The translations under genes were made by a program, and so were the position numbers. The notes below the pieces were generated by a model. The model saw nothing but the letters and a program-made list of their open reading frames with translations, searched no databases and was not told the DNA's origin. A DNA stretch of 64,000 bases from Russula earlei (lineage: Eukaryota > Basidiomycota > Agaricomycetes > Russulales > Russulaceae): assembly GCA_025769875.1 (NCBI GenBank), contig JAGFNK010000287.1, forward strand, positions 1-64,000. The letters run 5' to 3'. Shown here piece after piece: positions 19,662 through 30,055 of the stretch. How positions within the stretch are numbered: position 1 is the stretch's first letter; each line of letters starts with the position of its first letter.

Positions 19662-19949
19662 TTTGTGATACTCTCATCTTCCTGGGTACTCCCCTGCAAC
19701 CACTCAGTTTTAAAGTCTTCCCTCTTCCTCAAGGTACTCTTCAACAACTGCCTTGTCTAAAGCCCTTCACCACACTGGCCTTTGCCCTTCACCTCTGTCT
19801 CCTGCAGCATGTACCAGTCCCCATCTGGTACCTTCTAGTTGTTTGGCTTGTCCTCCTGTTCAACGCCACCTTCACCGCATACTGTCTGTTCCAACCCTTG
19901 CCCACCTGCTCCTGAGTCCTTAGTGATCAGCAGTACATGTCTTGACATC

Positions 19950-19959
19950 TGGACAGTCT
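19950..19959 (+). promoter_or_regulatory. Primer-binding site of G8
   Basis: TGGACAGTCT begins two bases after the LTR end. It is complementary to AGACTGTCCA at 19652-19661. Identical in G6 (61947-61956). Confidence 0.6.
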
Positions 19960-20040
19960 CTCATCATTCCTGTATTGACCAGCCAATGCTCAAGTGTCCA
20001 CTCCCATCTCTCCCACTCTTGTCAATACCCCAGAGTGATT

Positions 20041-20423
20041 CTAGACAATGCCAGGAAAGTGGTGTACACTTCTAACACACTGTTAACAGTGTTTGCCAAT
20101 GACTTGCCAATGTCTAGGATTATTCAGAATCACATGGCATTGGTGTTGTATTGTCTGGCATTGGTCAGAATGTGCATGACATGACTTGGCAGTCTGTTAG
20201 CAGTCCACCAATGTCCTGGCACTGTCTAGTCTCACCCAAGATCAGATGGCACTATGGTGGCATTGTCTGGCATCAGTCAGACAAAGCATGGCATCACTTG
20301 GCAGTGTGTCAGCAGTCCAACCCTGTCCAGGGAATGCCTTGGATTGCTCTGAATCACATGGTATTTTCTTGACATTGTCTGGCATTAGTCAGAATGAGCA
20401 TGGCATCAGTTAGCAGTGTACCC
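20041..20423. repeat. Tandem repeat, period 112 bp, about 3.4 copies
   Basis: GTCTGGCAT(T/C) recurs at 20153, 20265 and 20377, exactly 112 bases apart, with a more diverged unit before 20153. Each unit contains GGCA(G)T..(T/C)AGCAGT and GAATCACATGG or AGATCAGATGG. Copies differ at many positions, so the array is old. Confidence 0.8.
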
Positions 20424-20659
20424 CTTAATCATGTAATTTCACAATCAGACCCATGGGAAGCAGCATGATTGAGTACCCATCCCCACTAGTATGTGCATCC
20501 CCAACCCTCAAGGGTGAACCTACCCCTTGAAGATCACTAGTGGTATGGATGGTATGAGCTGTGGTGTGGACGGTAGTGCTGGGATTAAGGCTCCAACCAT
20601 TCTATCTATATGACTCTTTTACACAGTTTATACTGTATGTTTATGTTTATGTATACCCC
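20424..20659. other. Unassigned spacer
   Basis: No ORF, RNA or repeat seen. It may include the 3' flank of the ferric-reductase pseudogene, which is read from the opposite strand and ends near 20660. Confidence 0.35.
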
Positions 20660-22225
20660 CTTATCCTGGGATCGACAGTGTTTCTTTGGATGCTCGCATC
20701 GTGTTTGCAATCACAGTGGCTTGGGCCCCTTCTTTAAGGGAGTTTGTAGGTGTTGTGTTCGAGGCATTCCTGTATATTGCAGTTGTTAGGCGTGGCGGAG
20801 GCAGTGAGGTGTAGAGTGTATCTGGGACCGCCTTCAAAGTATCCTGCATCAGCAAGGCTGCAGACTGCTGATGGGTAGAGCTCACTGTATGGACCCTCAA
20901 CAATGACACAAACTTCGCATGCAGGTCCCCATCCACGTTCAATGGATGTTGGTGAACTTCTTTTCAGGATGTGCATCCGCCACATCCCCAGACATGTGCA
21001 GCAAGCCACGGGTCCAGGAGCCCTGTGCCTTAACTGGAAGCATCATACCACTCAAATCTGACCCCCCCACAATTGTGAAAGGTTGTGCATGATTCACAAG
21101 CCAAGTGGCCCACCAGCTGAACCATGCTCTGCTGACAACATGAAGACGGACATGTTAACCAGCATGCCAACCTGTGCCAAGCATTGTGCCACCGTTAAGT
21201 GCATTTTCAGCGGTTAGCCATGCCGTGGTGTACTGTGTCTGAGCAATGCAGGCAAGGTGATCAAAGATGTAGAGGCCCACTGTGGCTAATATATATGGCA
21301 AAGTGGCATGAGAGTGCTTGTATGTCTAAAGCCAATCAGGGTTGTGCTGAAGAAGAAAGAAGAACGGACCCACTGCAAACAAGACTGTAACTCTGGTGAC
21401 ATGGACAGTAAAGAATAAGGTGTACATCCTGTTCCACACAAAGGAAAGGGTAAAGGCAAATAACAAGTCAATGGCACAGAGGGCAATCAATGCCCACATG
21501 AATTTGGGGACATGCAATTGGGCTCATAATGTTCCATTCTAAGACCACAAGTATTCTATCCAGTGGAATGAGCTTAGGGTCCATGGCCTATGAGAAGGGA
21601 CCCACAATAACCTAGTGTTTGGATGTTGACTGTGATGACGATAATGCACCCTGCAAAGCAATGGATGTAGTTCAACTAAAGGTAGACATTTAGGAACAGA
21701 GGTGTATGCAACCAAAGAGCGGGAACCACATGCCTTCTCATAACCAACCCCACTGGCCCAGCTCAATCAGTTCATTTTCCCCACAAGTGCAATGGCTATC
21801 GGTATCTGCAACATCACAATGTAGCCCATGCACACAGGATCAGCGGCAAACAGGTTGGAGTGGTGGAGGGACACATAGTGCATGAAGATGGCATAGACAA
21901 TGAGGACGAACAGCTTGCCAAAGGAGAAGCTGGGTGAGATGCAGAAGTTGAGCATGTACACGAGTGTCGTGTGCACAATCTTTGTCCAGCGGGGCACATG
22001 CATTGGCATGCGGCAGTTGTGTGATGGCATGGATTAGCAGGAGGAGCCGCAATGGCCTGCACCACCAGTGGTGGTGGCCACCGCCATGCGCAGGGGGGTG
22101 ATGAGGGCAGCGCAGGCTTTGTTCTTGTTCTTGGCCATGGCCACTCCCCCAGCAATGTCCTCCTTGTCCTCTGGAATGTCGATGAGTGTATGCATGGTCT
22201 GGTTAGTGCTAGTGCTAGTTGAGTG
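20660..22225 (-). pseudogene. Ferric reductase (FRE family), main part, broken
   Basis: Pieces in several frames match the fungal ferric-chelate reductase layout. Membrane segments: PSFSFGKLFVLIVYAIFMHY and LLSWASGVGYEK near 21760, LNYIHCFAGCIIVITVNIQT near 21660, ALIALCAIDLLFAFTLSF near 21450 and LFFTVHVTRVTVL. Then LPYILATVGLYIFDHL and HVRLHVV / ATWLVNHAQPFTI, the FAD-binding region with its HPFT-like motif. The end has VCVIVEGPYSELYP (NAD-binding side). Most histidines expected for haem are mutated or out of frame. It reduces Fe(III) at the plasma membrane. Copia A separates it from its N-terminal part at 30056. Confidence 0.75.
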
Positions 22226-22298
22226 TGTTGAAGCAGATGGGTGCAGGTTATGATAACAGTGATAAGATCCTTAAGATCTATCAAAAGATATTTCAGTA
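22226..22298 (-). repeat. Fragment of 3' LTR-C of copia A
   Basis: Matches 29526-29598 (TGTTGAAGCAGATGGG through AAGATATTTCAGTA) and ends at the TA where the pogo element begins. The rest of the LTR does not continue beyond the pogo element. Confidence 0.9.
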
Positions 22299-23382
22299 CA
22301 GTCAACTCTCTCATAACCCATGCTGTGATAACCCATAATCTGTAATAACCCATGGAATTTCGTGTCCACCGACTGTGTTCCTAATTAAAACCCATAAACC
22401 TTCAATACTCAATAACCCATAGCTCAGCTCTCATCCATAACCCATAATAAGCGCCCCACTAACCAAATTTGGTGACCTCCGTGGTGAAAATTAGGACCCA
22501 GGCAATGGAACGCGCATGTCGGTAAGGCGGGCCAGCAGATGTTGACGAAATGAATGAAGTCGAGTGAAGGGAGAGAGAGCAAGAGGGAGCTTTGGGTTGC
22601 ATGTGAGAAGTTTTTGAGAACACAACAATGATACATTTGCAGCTAATAGTAGGCCTTTTTATACATTTACAAGTACACTATTTAGGAGAGAAAATAAGAG
22701 TACAGTAGATGTTTTTTAGGAGGTTTTTGAGTTGGAAATGGAAGGGAAATAAAAACGAAATCGTATAGTAAGAAAACATTGGACTTTGATGGAAATGGTG
22801 CATTACCTGTCTGTCTGGCTGATGCACTTGGTCCGGTTTTGGTGCGTGTGTCCGATGGAGTCGTGCATGTGCATTCTTTTCGAGGATGGGAGAGTCGAAT
22901 TATTGTGGAATGAAACTGGTTTTCTTGGTTTTTGGAACTTTCAATTTCAATCTGAATCAAACAAAGCAGAAAAGGAGTAAAAAGAGTGAAAGGGAATGCC
23001 AGAACTTGGGGATGTACCGTGTTGTGCTGTTGTGCTCCTAGGAAGAGGAGAATGAGAGTGAGAGGGAACATGCAAAAATGAAAACGAAAACGCACGTCAG
23101 TAGCCGCATCTGGTGCCATGCTCTCCATGCCCCCTTCTCCTTGAACCCGGCATGTTTTGCCATGTGGTCACGGCCATAGTCATGGCCATCACAGTGATGA
23201 CTATGATGTCACTGTAACTTAGGGAAGGAAGAGGGAAGAAAAGAGAAGGGGTAAGAACTTGTGAAAATGAAAACAAAAATGCATGCCAGTCAAGTGCAAA
23301 AATCCCTGATTGTGGGAACATTCGAGTGACTTGTCACTCAAGGCTGGGCTTGATGGTGGTGATGGCTGCTCTTCAAGGAGAA

Positions 23383-23571
23383 TGACAGTGGGCAATTTGA
23401 AGCACATGCTGTGCCCGTCAAGGTTGTGGACAACTTGGTGACACAGGACTCGGTGTTCCTTCGTGGTGTGGCTGGCTCATGGCTGCCAGTGGCAGTGGCC
23501 CATGGTGAGAGATGCGTGCAATTTGTTCCAGGCACGCTGGAGGCCTTCAATACTCAGGGCCTCGGAAGTAT
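23383..23571 (+). pseudogene. PurL/FGAM synthase-like fragment inside pogo element
   Basis: The frame gives NDSGQFEAHAVPVKVVDN, then SVFLRGVAGSWLPVAVAHGE and LEAFNTQGL. Bacterial PurL and fungal FGAM synthase have N-S-x-x-F-E, then a loop, then G-S-x-L-P-I-A-V-A-H-G-E-G in the C-terminal glutaminase domain, so the match spans about 60 residues. The Gly after HGE is mutated and the rest of the domain is absent. A host purine-synthesis fragment seems to have been captured between the transposon ends. An unrelated chance match is unlikely but not excluded. Confidence 0.65.
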
Positions 23572-23582
23572 GAAAGGAAAAC

Positions 23583-24170
23583 ATGCATCTACACACACCC
23601 CTGGCAGCCACTCCGAGCCGTAGTTTGGATTCTCAGAGCACAACCTGGCAGCCCTTTCTGATGTTTGCAGCAGGAGGGGCAAAACGCTTGAGATTCAAGA
23701 GTGCAGCCAAAGAGCAGCTGAAAGGTACAAGGGGCGGCATGGGTGGCATGCATGATTCCAAAGCCAGCAGGCAGCAGGATTCCACAGTGCCACCTGGAAG
23801 CCAATCCTCCATGCCCAAAAATCCTCTTGACGTCTTAAAATCTGGCCTTTCTGAGCTCAAAAAAGGTGTTGAAAGGCGCAGAACACACCTTCTAGGATGC
23901 CTGCAGCAAAAGGAGCAGATTTCCGAGGAGGAGGAAGCTTGGTTGGACAATGATGCAAATTATGTTGACAAAGAGGCCATCATTGCAATTCTTGAAGGAT
24001 CCCTGGACTTTGAACTGGGATTGGCACAGCTTACTTCAGAACAGAAGAGGATGGTGGAGAAACTGAGAGGGTGTGGTAGCGGCAGTGGCAAAAGTTGGCA
24101 AGGGACCAAAATTGGGAACAAAAGGAAACATGAGCGTACCATCTGGAGGCCACACACCTCTGAGAACTGA
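23583..24170 (+). CDS. Hypothetical accessory ORF of pogo element
   Basis: Uninterrupted 195 codons, basic N-terminus (GAKRLRFKSAAKEQLKG), then a helical stretch with LDVLKSGLSELKKGVERRR and EEEEAWLDNDANYVDKEA, and a basic tail ending at TSEN. It lies 60 bases before the CENP-B-like N-terminus and reads in the same direction. I do not recognise a family. It may be a first exon of the transposase, a second element protein, or captured sequence. The ORF may open upstream of the first ATG. Confidence 0.45.
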   Translation: MHLHTPLAATPSRSLDSQSTTWQPFLMFAAGGAKRLRFKSAAKEQLKGTRGGMGGMHDSKASRQQDSTVPPGSQSSMPKNPLDVLKSGLSELKKGVERRRTHLLGCLQQKEQISEEEEAWLDNDANYVDKEAIIAILEGSLDFELGLAQLTSEQKRMVEKLRGCGSGSGKSWQGTKIGNKRKHERTIWRPHTSEN

Positions 24171-24229
24171 CTCTGGGAATAGGGAATGACAGAGCAGTAA
24201 AGGGTGGAGGCAATGCAAAGAAGTCCGAA

Positions 24230-26830
24230 GTGGACAATAATCCAATATTCACAAAGAAAGAGAATGCCACATTGGCACAACGCATCGAAATTTTGGACTG
24301 GCACCACAAAAGCAATGAGAAAAATCAGTCAAAAACAGCACAACATTGGGATAAAATATATCCAAACTTACAATTGAAGCAGCCAACAATCTCAGCTTGG
24401 CTGAAAGATGAATCCAAATGGCGAGGACAGTGGGCCGATGTGGAATCTGGTGGACTTGGAACTGCTCTACAAGCAAAATGGGTCAAGCAAACAGAGCATC
24501 CACAGGTCACTGCGATGCTTGAACTCTGAGTGTCTGGGGCAAAATCGAATGGAGTAATCTTGACCAGAGACATCTTGTGTGAGAAATGGCGATGATTTGC
24601 AGACCTGGCCAAGATCCCTGAAGATCAAAGGCTTACACTCAGTGATGGGTGGCTTACTACCTTCAAAAAATGATGTGGATTAAAAGCATTTAAATGCCAT
24701 GGAGAAGCAGGGTCAGCAAAGCAAGACAATGTCAAACGTGAGCGCAAGCATCTTCAAGTTCTCATCAAAAATTCTGGATATAAGTTATCAGATATCTTCA
24801 ATATGGATGAGACCGGGTTATTTTATGCATGCATTTCGAAAATCTGATCCATCAAACCAATTCTTACTTTGGTCCTTTGGTTAGAATGCCACCAGATTGT
24901 GGGCTCATGGAAACAGCTGCACCTGGTGTCAAAGGGAACAAGAAAAGATTAACATATGTGATTGCAGTCAATGCCAGTGGCAGCGAGAAGCTCCCACTCC
25001 TTGTCATGAACCATTCCCCGGAGAGGGCCCTTGAAGGACCCTTCCTTATAGGAGGAAACCCAGCCTCTATGGTGTCACCCTGTTCACACGAGCAAAAGGG
25101 GTGAGTAGAGGTGTCCACAATATCGTGCGCGCATTGTTGCGCGAGCGATTCTCAGCACAATCGACATACAGCAAGCCCCACTTAAAGGCAACCCTTCTAG
25201 CAACAAAAGACAGTATTAGGGCCTTCCTAAGGACCCTTTGGAACGACCCTAGAAACTCTACAATAGGTACTAACCTAGTATCAAAGGCCCTACAACGTGT
25301 TATTAGACCAACTCTAATAACTATAGAACGAACTATAAGGCAACACTAAGGACCTTAATAGAAGTATTAGGGTTGACTCTAAGGACCCTAATAGAACTAT
25401 ATAAGGGCCTTATAAGATAAAACTATTCCCTAGCCAAACTACAAGTCCTCAAATGACCGGCCCTAAACTAACTAACAGGAAGTGAATCAGGTGCTTGCAT
25501 GTGCACTAAAGCAGTAAACACGTGGACAAATGGAAGCTCTTACTCATCAAGAGGAGCTTCTTACTCAGCAGCTTACTGAGCATGACTGAGCATGCTCAGT
25601 AAGCGTCCTCTGACTTCTTACTCATCACTCTATTATGCTTGATAACAAGGTTATGACTTGTCCCCTATTTAGCAGTTCTCTTGTAGTATATAAGCGCTCA
25701 ATAAAGTAGCGGACAATCCTCAGACTGTCCATTTGTTTACGGCACTCTCCATCCCTGGGATACTCCTTTAAGGACCATCCCCTTGTGACTACCCTGGCCT
25801 CTTCCCTGCGTGATTGCTTGACTCTCACAGTAACAATACCTCTCTGGTATCTGTTACTACTCTGGACTCTACTTCTTGCCCACACAGTCTTGGACATCTA
25901 TCGACTCGTCTTCGAGCTTATCCCTCGCTCTTGAACTGGATAGTTCAACAGTGAGTCTTGACACTCCTTATCATTGGAAAAGCAGCTAAACCACATGCAT
26001 TCCAAAAGAAGTCAGGTTCCGAGCTTGGCTTTTATTATCGCAGCAATACAAATGCATGGATGACAACAAAAATATATCAAGAATGGATCACAGAATGGGA
26101 TCACAAACTAATGAGACAGAATTGGCACATTCTGTTACTTCAAGACAACTTTAGTGGCCATGTCCCACCAAATGGCCTCAAAAACATTTGTGTCAAGAAC
26201 TTTTCACCAAATCTCACTGCCCATGTTCAGCCTGCAGATGCTGGGATTATCCAATGCTTCAAGGCTCATTATTGCAGCAAATTTATCAACCGGGCTATCG
26301 ATCGTTATGATGGCAATATCACCCCATCACTAATTTATGAAATTGATCAACTTGAAGCAATGCGTCTCATGGAAATTGCCTGGAGTGAAGTCTCTGCTGA
26401 GACAATCCAAAATTGTTGGCACAAAGTTGGAATTCTTCCAACTTCACTCCTGCATCCTGCGGACATTCCAACACCCTCAGTTCCTATCTTCACACTTCTC
26501 AACAGTTACCAGCCAGCTGAAATCAACCATATGGCTCATGCCGAACAGGATCTTGTTGACTTGTTGGCCCAATTGGAGAGTAGGGGTATCCTGCAGCCAA
26601 GGAACATGATGGATCTTGGAGAGCTATTGAATCCCAAGGGGGAGCAGGATCTTATTGAGGAAGTATCAGATATTGATATCTTTGAGGCAGTCATGCAGGG
26701 TCATGAGCAAGAAAACTTTGATTATGAAGATGATGGCAGCGTGGACAAGAGGCCAACTCGAGAGGAGGCCATCACTGCATCACTTGCCTTACAAAAATAT
26801 CTTATCAATATTAATAAGCCATTTGCCTGA
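24230..26830 (+). pseudogene. pogo-type transposase (CENP-B HTH, DDE_1), cut by LTR-A
   Basis: The N-terminal ORF (24230-24529) has the Psq/CENP-B helix-turn-helix: TLAQRIEILDWHHKSN and QPTISAWLKDESKW. A second HTH with TRDILCEKW and LTLSDGWLTTFKK follows in broken frames (24555-24690). The catalytic part starts with FNMDETGLFYA-type sequence near 24800 and RLTYVIAVNASGSEKLPLL. After the LTR-A it resumes with IIGKAAKPHAFQ, the second Asp region ILLLQDNFSGH at 26130 and VQPADAGIIQCFKAHY, then an acidic tail ending KYLININKPFA. Joined across the LTR, the frame is continuous at the insertion. It is broken by at least four frameshifts or stops upstream. Confidence 0.9.
25002..25963 (+). repeat. 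Solo LTR-A, target duplication CTCCT
   Basis: TGTCATGAACCATTCC to GAGTCTTGACA (962 bp) with CTCCT at 24997-25001 and 25964-25968. The TATATAAG box is at 25687, followed by AGACTGTCCATTTGT at 25722. AATAAA at 25700. Removing the LTR and one duplication gives LPLLIIGKAAK in the transposase frame. Confidence 0.97.
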
Positions 26831-27069
26831 CAGCTGGAAGCAGCTCTCGCAGGCTTTGGTCGCCAGATCTGCCTTGATCAGGCCCAAATGATGCAAGATA
26901 CAGCAATAACTGATTATTTTACATCAAAGTAACATAGCTGATTGTATATACAAGCTAGAACATGGAATTTGGGGTCTCTGTATGCACATCTCTCGAAACC
27001 CATACTCTGTAATAACCCATAGTTTTGGGCATCCACGGACCACTATGGGTTATGAGAGAGTTGACTGTA

Positions 27070-28500
27070 GTGATCGCTTCTGCGTAGCCGAGCCATATGT
27101 GATAAGTGCCCTCTTGGATCTGTGTATGCAGTCCCTCTGAGACATTCGGAACGCGGACGCGAATAAGACCCAAGATGTGTAACTGAGAGCAGATGCGGTG
27201 GACCAATGAATTGTCCCAATAATGCTAAGGGATGATGGCATAAACGGTGTGGCAGAGTGTGTGGAACTGGCTGTATAGGTGGGGTAAGGTCGAGTGAGTG
27301 TGGTGTGAGGGAATCTAATGGGGTTTCCGGAGGCACGGAACAAAGTGCCGATGATCCGGTTCATGTGAAGGTAAGGCAGAGAATGTCACCAGTCCTGTAG
27401 GGACCAAGAGTTGTGCAGGCGGAGCAGTGTCTGTAACATGTCCCCTGGCTTTGCAGTATGCGCTTGTCGCACGATAAGATTACAATGGTCAGGTGTGTAG
27501 ACATACGCCCTACATCTAAAGAAGGCAGAATTGTGAGACGACCGGAGTCAGTCCATCCATTCACAGTGTATGAAGTGTGTGTGCACAGAGAATGCATGAT
27601 GGAGTCCGATCATTACTATGGATGGCAGCGTTAGTACTAAGCTCTGGAACCTGAGGCTAAGACCAGCGCCGTGCAACTTTGAGCACGTGTTGTCTTCAAG
27701 GGTCCGATTCCATCTATCCGGCACTCCATTCTCCTGTGGTGAATCTAGCATTGTTAATCTATGTTTGATCCCTCCATGAACTGATAAGTATGTGAGCGTG
27801 CGTTGCCTCAAAAGCTAGTGCCTCGAATTGATCTCACGTGCAGCAGATCGGCTAAGGTGCTGTAGATAATCTGTAGCTGAGGATCCGATCGCTAAGGGGA
27901 AGCCCAGAAAAGAAGCATTCGGTTGCCGAGTGTATACTCCGGACAGGATAACTGATCGCGATCCGTAAAGCCAAGCGAGATCCGAGTACCGGAATCACTG
28001 TGATAGATTAACACGTGGTGGAAACATATGTCCCATGTGCTGATGCTGGATGTGGAATGATAGGACACTTCTTTGTGCGTGTAGAGCTGGAGTTATGAAG
28101 TTAATAAACAATAGATTGTTCTCCAGCCAGCTGTGCGCGATCTTCCGATCTTTGATGTGTAAATTTGAACACCCCTCTTGAGTGTAAGTGATGCATCCCC
28201 TGTTCCAAAGTAGCGCACACACTGTGTAGTCGCATGCATCGGCCTTCGGTACATGTAGAATGTCTATGAGGGTTAATAAGAATATCTCCAAGGCCTTCTG
28301 GCCAGCAGGACGGACGCAGATCTAGTCCCAATCTGTCTGATGACTGTATAACCTCCCAGAGTAATAGATCTGGAGGCCAGAGCGCAAATAATGAAGTCGG
28401 GGGTCCGGAACGGACTAATATGATGAGGAGCTCCATAGCCAATCAAGATCTAGCCGCCGCGTAAAGGGGGAAACCTAGAATCTCATATTCATCGGACGTC
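27070..28500 (-). pseudogene. Copia A protease and integrase, degenerate
   Basis: From the right: protease (GAPHHISPF near 28435, the DSGA..HIS box partly lost), then GAG-pre-integrase sequence (WDICFHH near 28030, KIGRSRTAGW), and the integrase core (TMLDSPQENGVPDRWNRTLED near 27740, which holds the NG and E of the core; VHTHFIHCEWMD near 27550). LGYAEAIT at 27085-27110 ends the frame. The reverse transcriptase and RNase H that should follow are absent. Confidence 0.75.
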
Positions 28501-29283
28501 CAATACCTCGGTGATAGGAGCAGTATTGCCCACTATGTACGTGCTGACGTTCCTGTCAGTGGCTGTCACTTTTGGTTTCGTTGCCTTCTCCTTCCGGTAT
28601 TCCAGACTGCGTGCCCAAGTTGATTGCAATAGCAGCATTGTATTTTGGATGTAGTGTTGTGTGTCTTTACCAGAATGACTGTATTTTGTGAGGCGGAGAG
28701 GCCGGCCCAACAACCATCTTCATTACTGATCCGTACTGGATCATGTGTGGAAAGGGCCATCGGAGCGCCGGAGGCTAGAATTTGTCGACGCAACAGCCGA
28801 GTGAGCATTGGATAATGTTTAGATAGATAAGAAGGTGAAATGGAGATTTGATATGAATAAATGGTTATATTGGAGAGTGATCCATGCATCGTTTGATGTT
28901 TGCAATCACGGGAATGTCTGATGTGTGTCGTCTAACGTCTAGGAATGTGCGTGTAAGGAATGCCCATGTGTAGACCGCTTGACATTGATCTGACGCTGCC
29001 ATATGTGCGTTTGAGTTCCTCCCACTTGAGCTTGCAAGTATACAATTTGATGTCATTTTTGTTACTGCCAATGTGACCTTCTGAATGTATATTTCAAGAG
29101 TGCGTGCATCTAAAAGTGTTCTCCCTCAGCGTCCTAAGAAGTATTGCTGGAGGGGCTATCATCTGTAACTGTAATGCAACACGCGATAATTATTCAGGAT
29201 GTGGGGTAATGGCCAGTAAGCAAGATGACCAAGTGAGTGATCGAGATCGAGGAGGGAACGTAAACATTAGGCAAGGGTGCCGT
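28501..29283 (-). pseudogene. Copia A gag with CCHC, degenerate
   Basis: By comparison with copia B, whose gag starts at ATG 35666, the start lies at 29283, where this copy has ACG, so the start codon is lost. CCYCNQLGHAVWN at 28620-28665 is a mutated zinc knuckle. FILYVFRTYSSL-type leader and capsid parts are in several frames. The reverse-strand sequence at 28767-28771 (gccgg) and 28396-28400 (gtcgg) are the empty target sites corresponding to two LTR-A insertions in copia B. Confidence 0.65.
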
Positions 29284-29525
29284 GAGTGAACTTTAGGTAA
29301 TTGCGAATTGCCAACCCGGGCTAACAGAGCAGTTGTTGCCGGATTATTGAAGATCAAATCAGTACCCCTGATGCGTGATAGATAACGCGCGCGTCAATCC
29401 TTCGGCTCCAGGGACCAAGGGAGTAGGGTGTCATCTGATAACAGAGGCTTGTGAAGAGGGAAAAATGATAAGCTTGTGTGTGAATCTTCGACTTTGGACT
29501 TTAGATATGGTCAGGGCCTATAACC

Positions 29526-30055
29526 TGTTGAAGCAGATGGGCACAGGTTATAATAACAGCAATAAGATCCTTAAGATCTATCAAAAGATATTTCAGTATT
29601 GTGTAAGACAAGACTGTAATTCAGTAATACCTATCAAAAGATATCTACAATGTGTGATTAGATGCGAGAGATAAGATAGGAAACAGTAAGTACTCACTTC
29701 AGTATTGTGTAAGACAAGACTGAAGTGATCTATCGAAATACGACGCTCTTAAGTACTCCAGAGCGTCTCTAAGTACACTGCGAGTAGCTACCATCAATAA
29801 GAAACAAAGATCATACAAGGATCAGTCGTTAGTAGCTACCAATTGTCATCAATTAACTTATCATTGTAAGTAATGCAGATCTCAGCATATGAGCTGAGCC
29901 GGACCACGTGATCTGACACGTCATGTGCCTGAGCTAAGCTGGTGATGCCCGGTCCGTGTAACCAATGCGTCAACACGTCTGAGCTGTGATTACATCACAA
30001 CGTCCCAGGGTAGTGGTAACATACCAAATCACCCAAATCAATGATAATCTCAACA
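29526..30055 (-). repeat. 5' LTR-C of copia A
   Basis: TGTTGAAGCAGATGGG to GATAATCTCAACA on the plus strand (530 bp). The internal side reads, on the minus strand, CAACA then GGTTATAGGCCCTGACC, a probable primer-binding site, also present in copia B. The right neighbour is GAGTG at 30056. Confidence 0.88.

Larger units (their letters stand above)
19119..20040 (+). mobile_element. D-type Ty3/gypsy G8: 5' LTR and start of leader
   Basis: LTR 19119-19947 runs TGTTATGAACC to GTCTTGACA (829 bp). It continues into internal sequence tctggacagtctctcatcatt, which matches the leader of G6 at 61958 downward (about 90 bases). It is therefore a 5' LTR with some leader, not a solo LTR. The gag and pol are gone and the minisatellite follows. 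The left target copy should be tcctg (19114-19118). Confidence 0.85.
22299..27067 (+). mobile_element. pogo/Tigger-type DNA transposon, with solo LTR-A inside
   Basis: Inverted ends CAGTCAACTCTCTCATAACC at 22299 and its reverse complement ending at 27067, flanked by TA at 22297-22298 and 27068-27069. Subterminal TAATAACCCAT repeats occur on both sides (22343, 27010). It carries a CENP-B-like transposase, a PurL-like gene fragment and an accessory ORF. Without the 967-bp LTR-A insertion (962 plus TSD) it is about 3.8 kb. Bases 22424-23380 and 26831-26990 hold no gene I can recognise. Confidence 0.92.
22226..30055 (-). mobile_element. Ty1/copia element A, with nested pogo element
   Basis: The outer ends are TGTTGAAGC (22226) and TCTCAACA (30055), flanked by GAGTG at 22221-22225 and 30056-30060, which fixes the insertion. 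From the right: 5' LTR, gag with CCHC, protease, then integrase, with protease and integrase before any reverse transcriptase, as in copia elements. The rest of pol, and most of the 3' LTR, are missing at the pogo position. It splits a ferric-reductase gene. Confidence 0.85.

Noticed and set aside
19119..19947. Solo LTR-D
   Set aside because: Its right side continues into D-type leader sequence shared with G6, so it is the 5' LTR of a truncated element.
20041..20423. CRISPR-like array
   Set aside because: 112-bp diverged tandem units without repeat-spacer alternation; the genome is eukaryotic.
21814..22353. 179-residue minus-strand ORF as a separate gene
   Set aside because: It crosses the copia LTR boundary and the pogo end, and overlaps the ferric-reductase frame in another phase.
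22682..23128. 148-residue minus-strand ORF in the pogo element
   Set aside because: Opposite to the transposase, no domain, and likely a chance ORF in AT-rich non-coding sequence.
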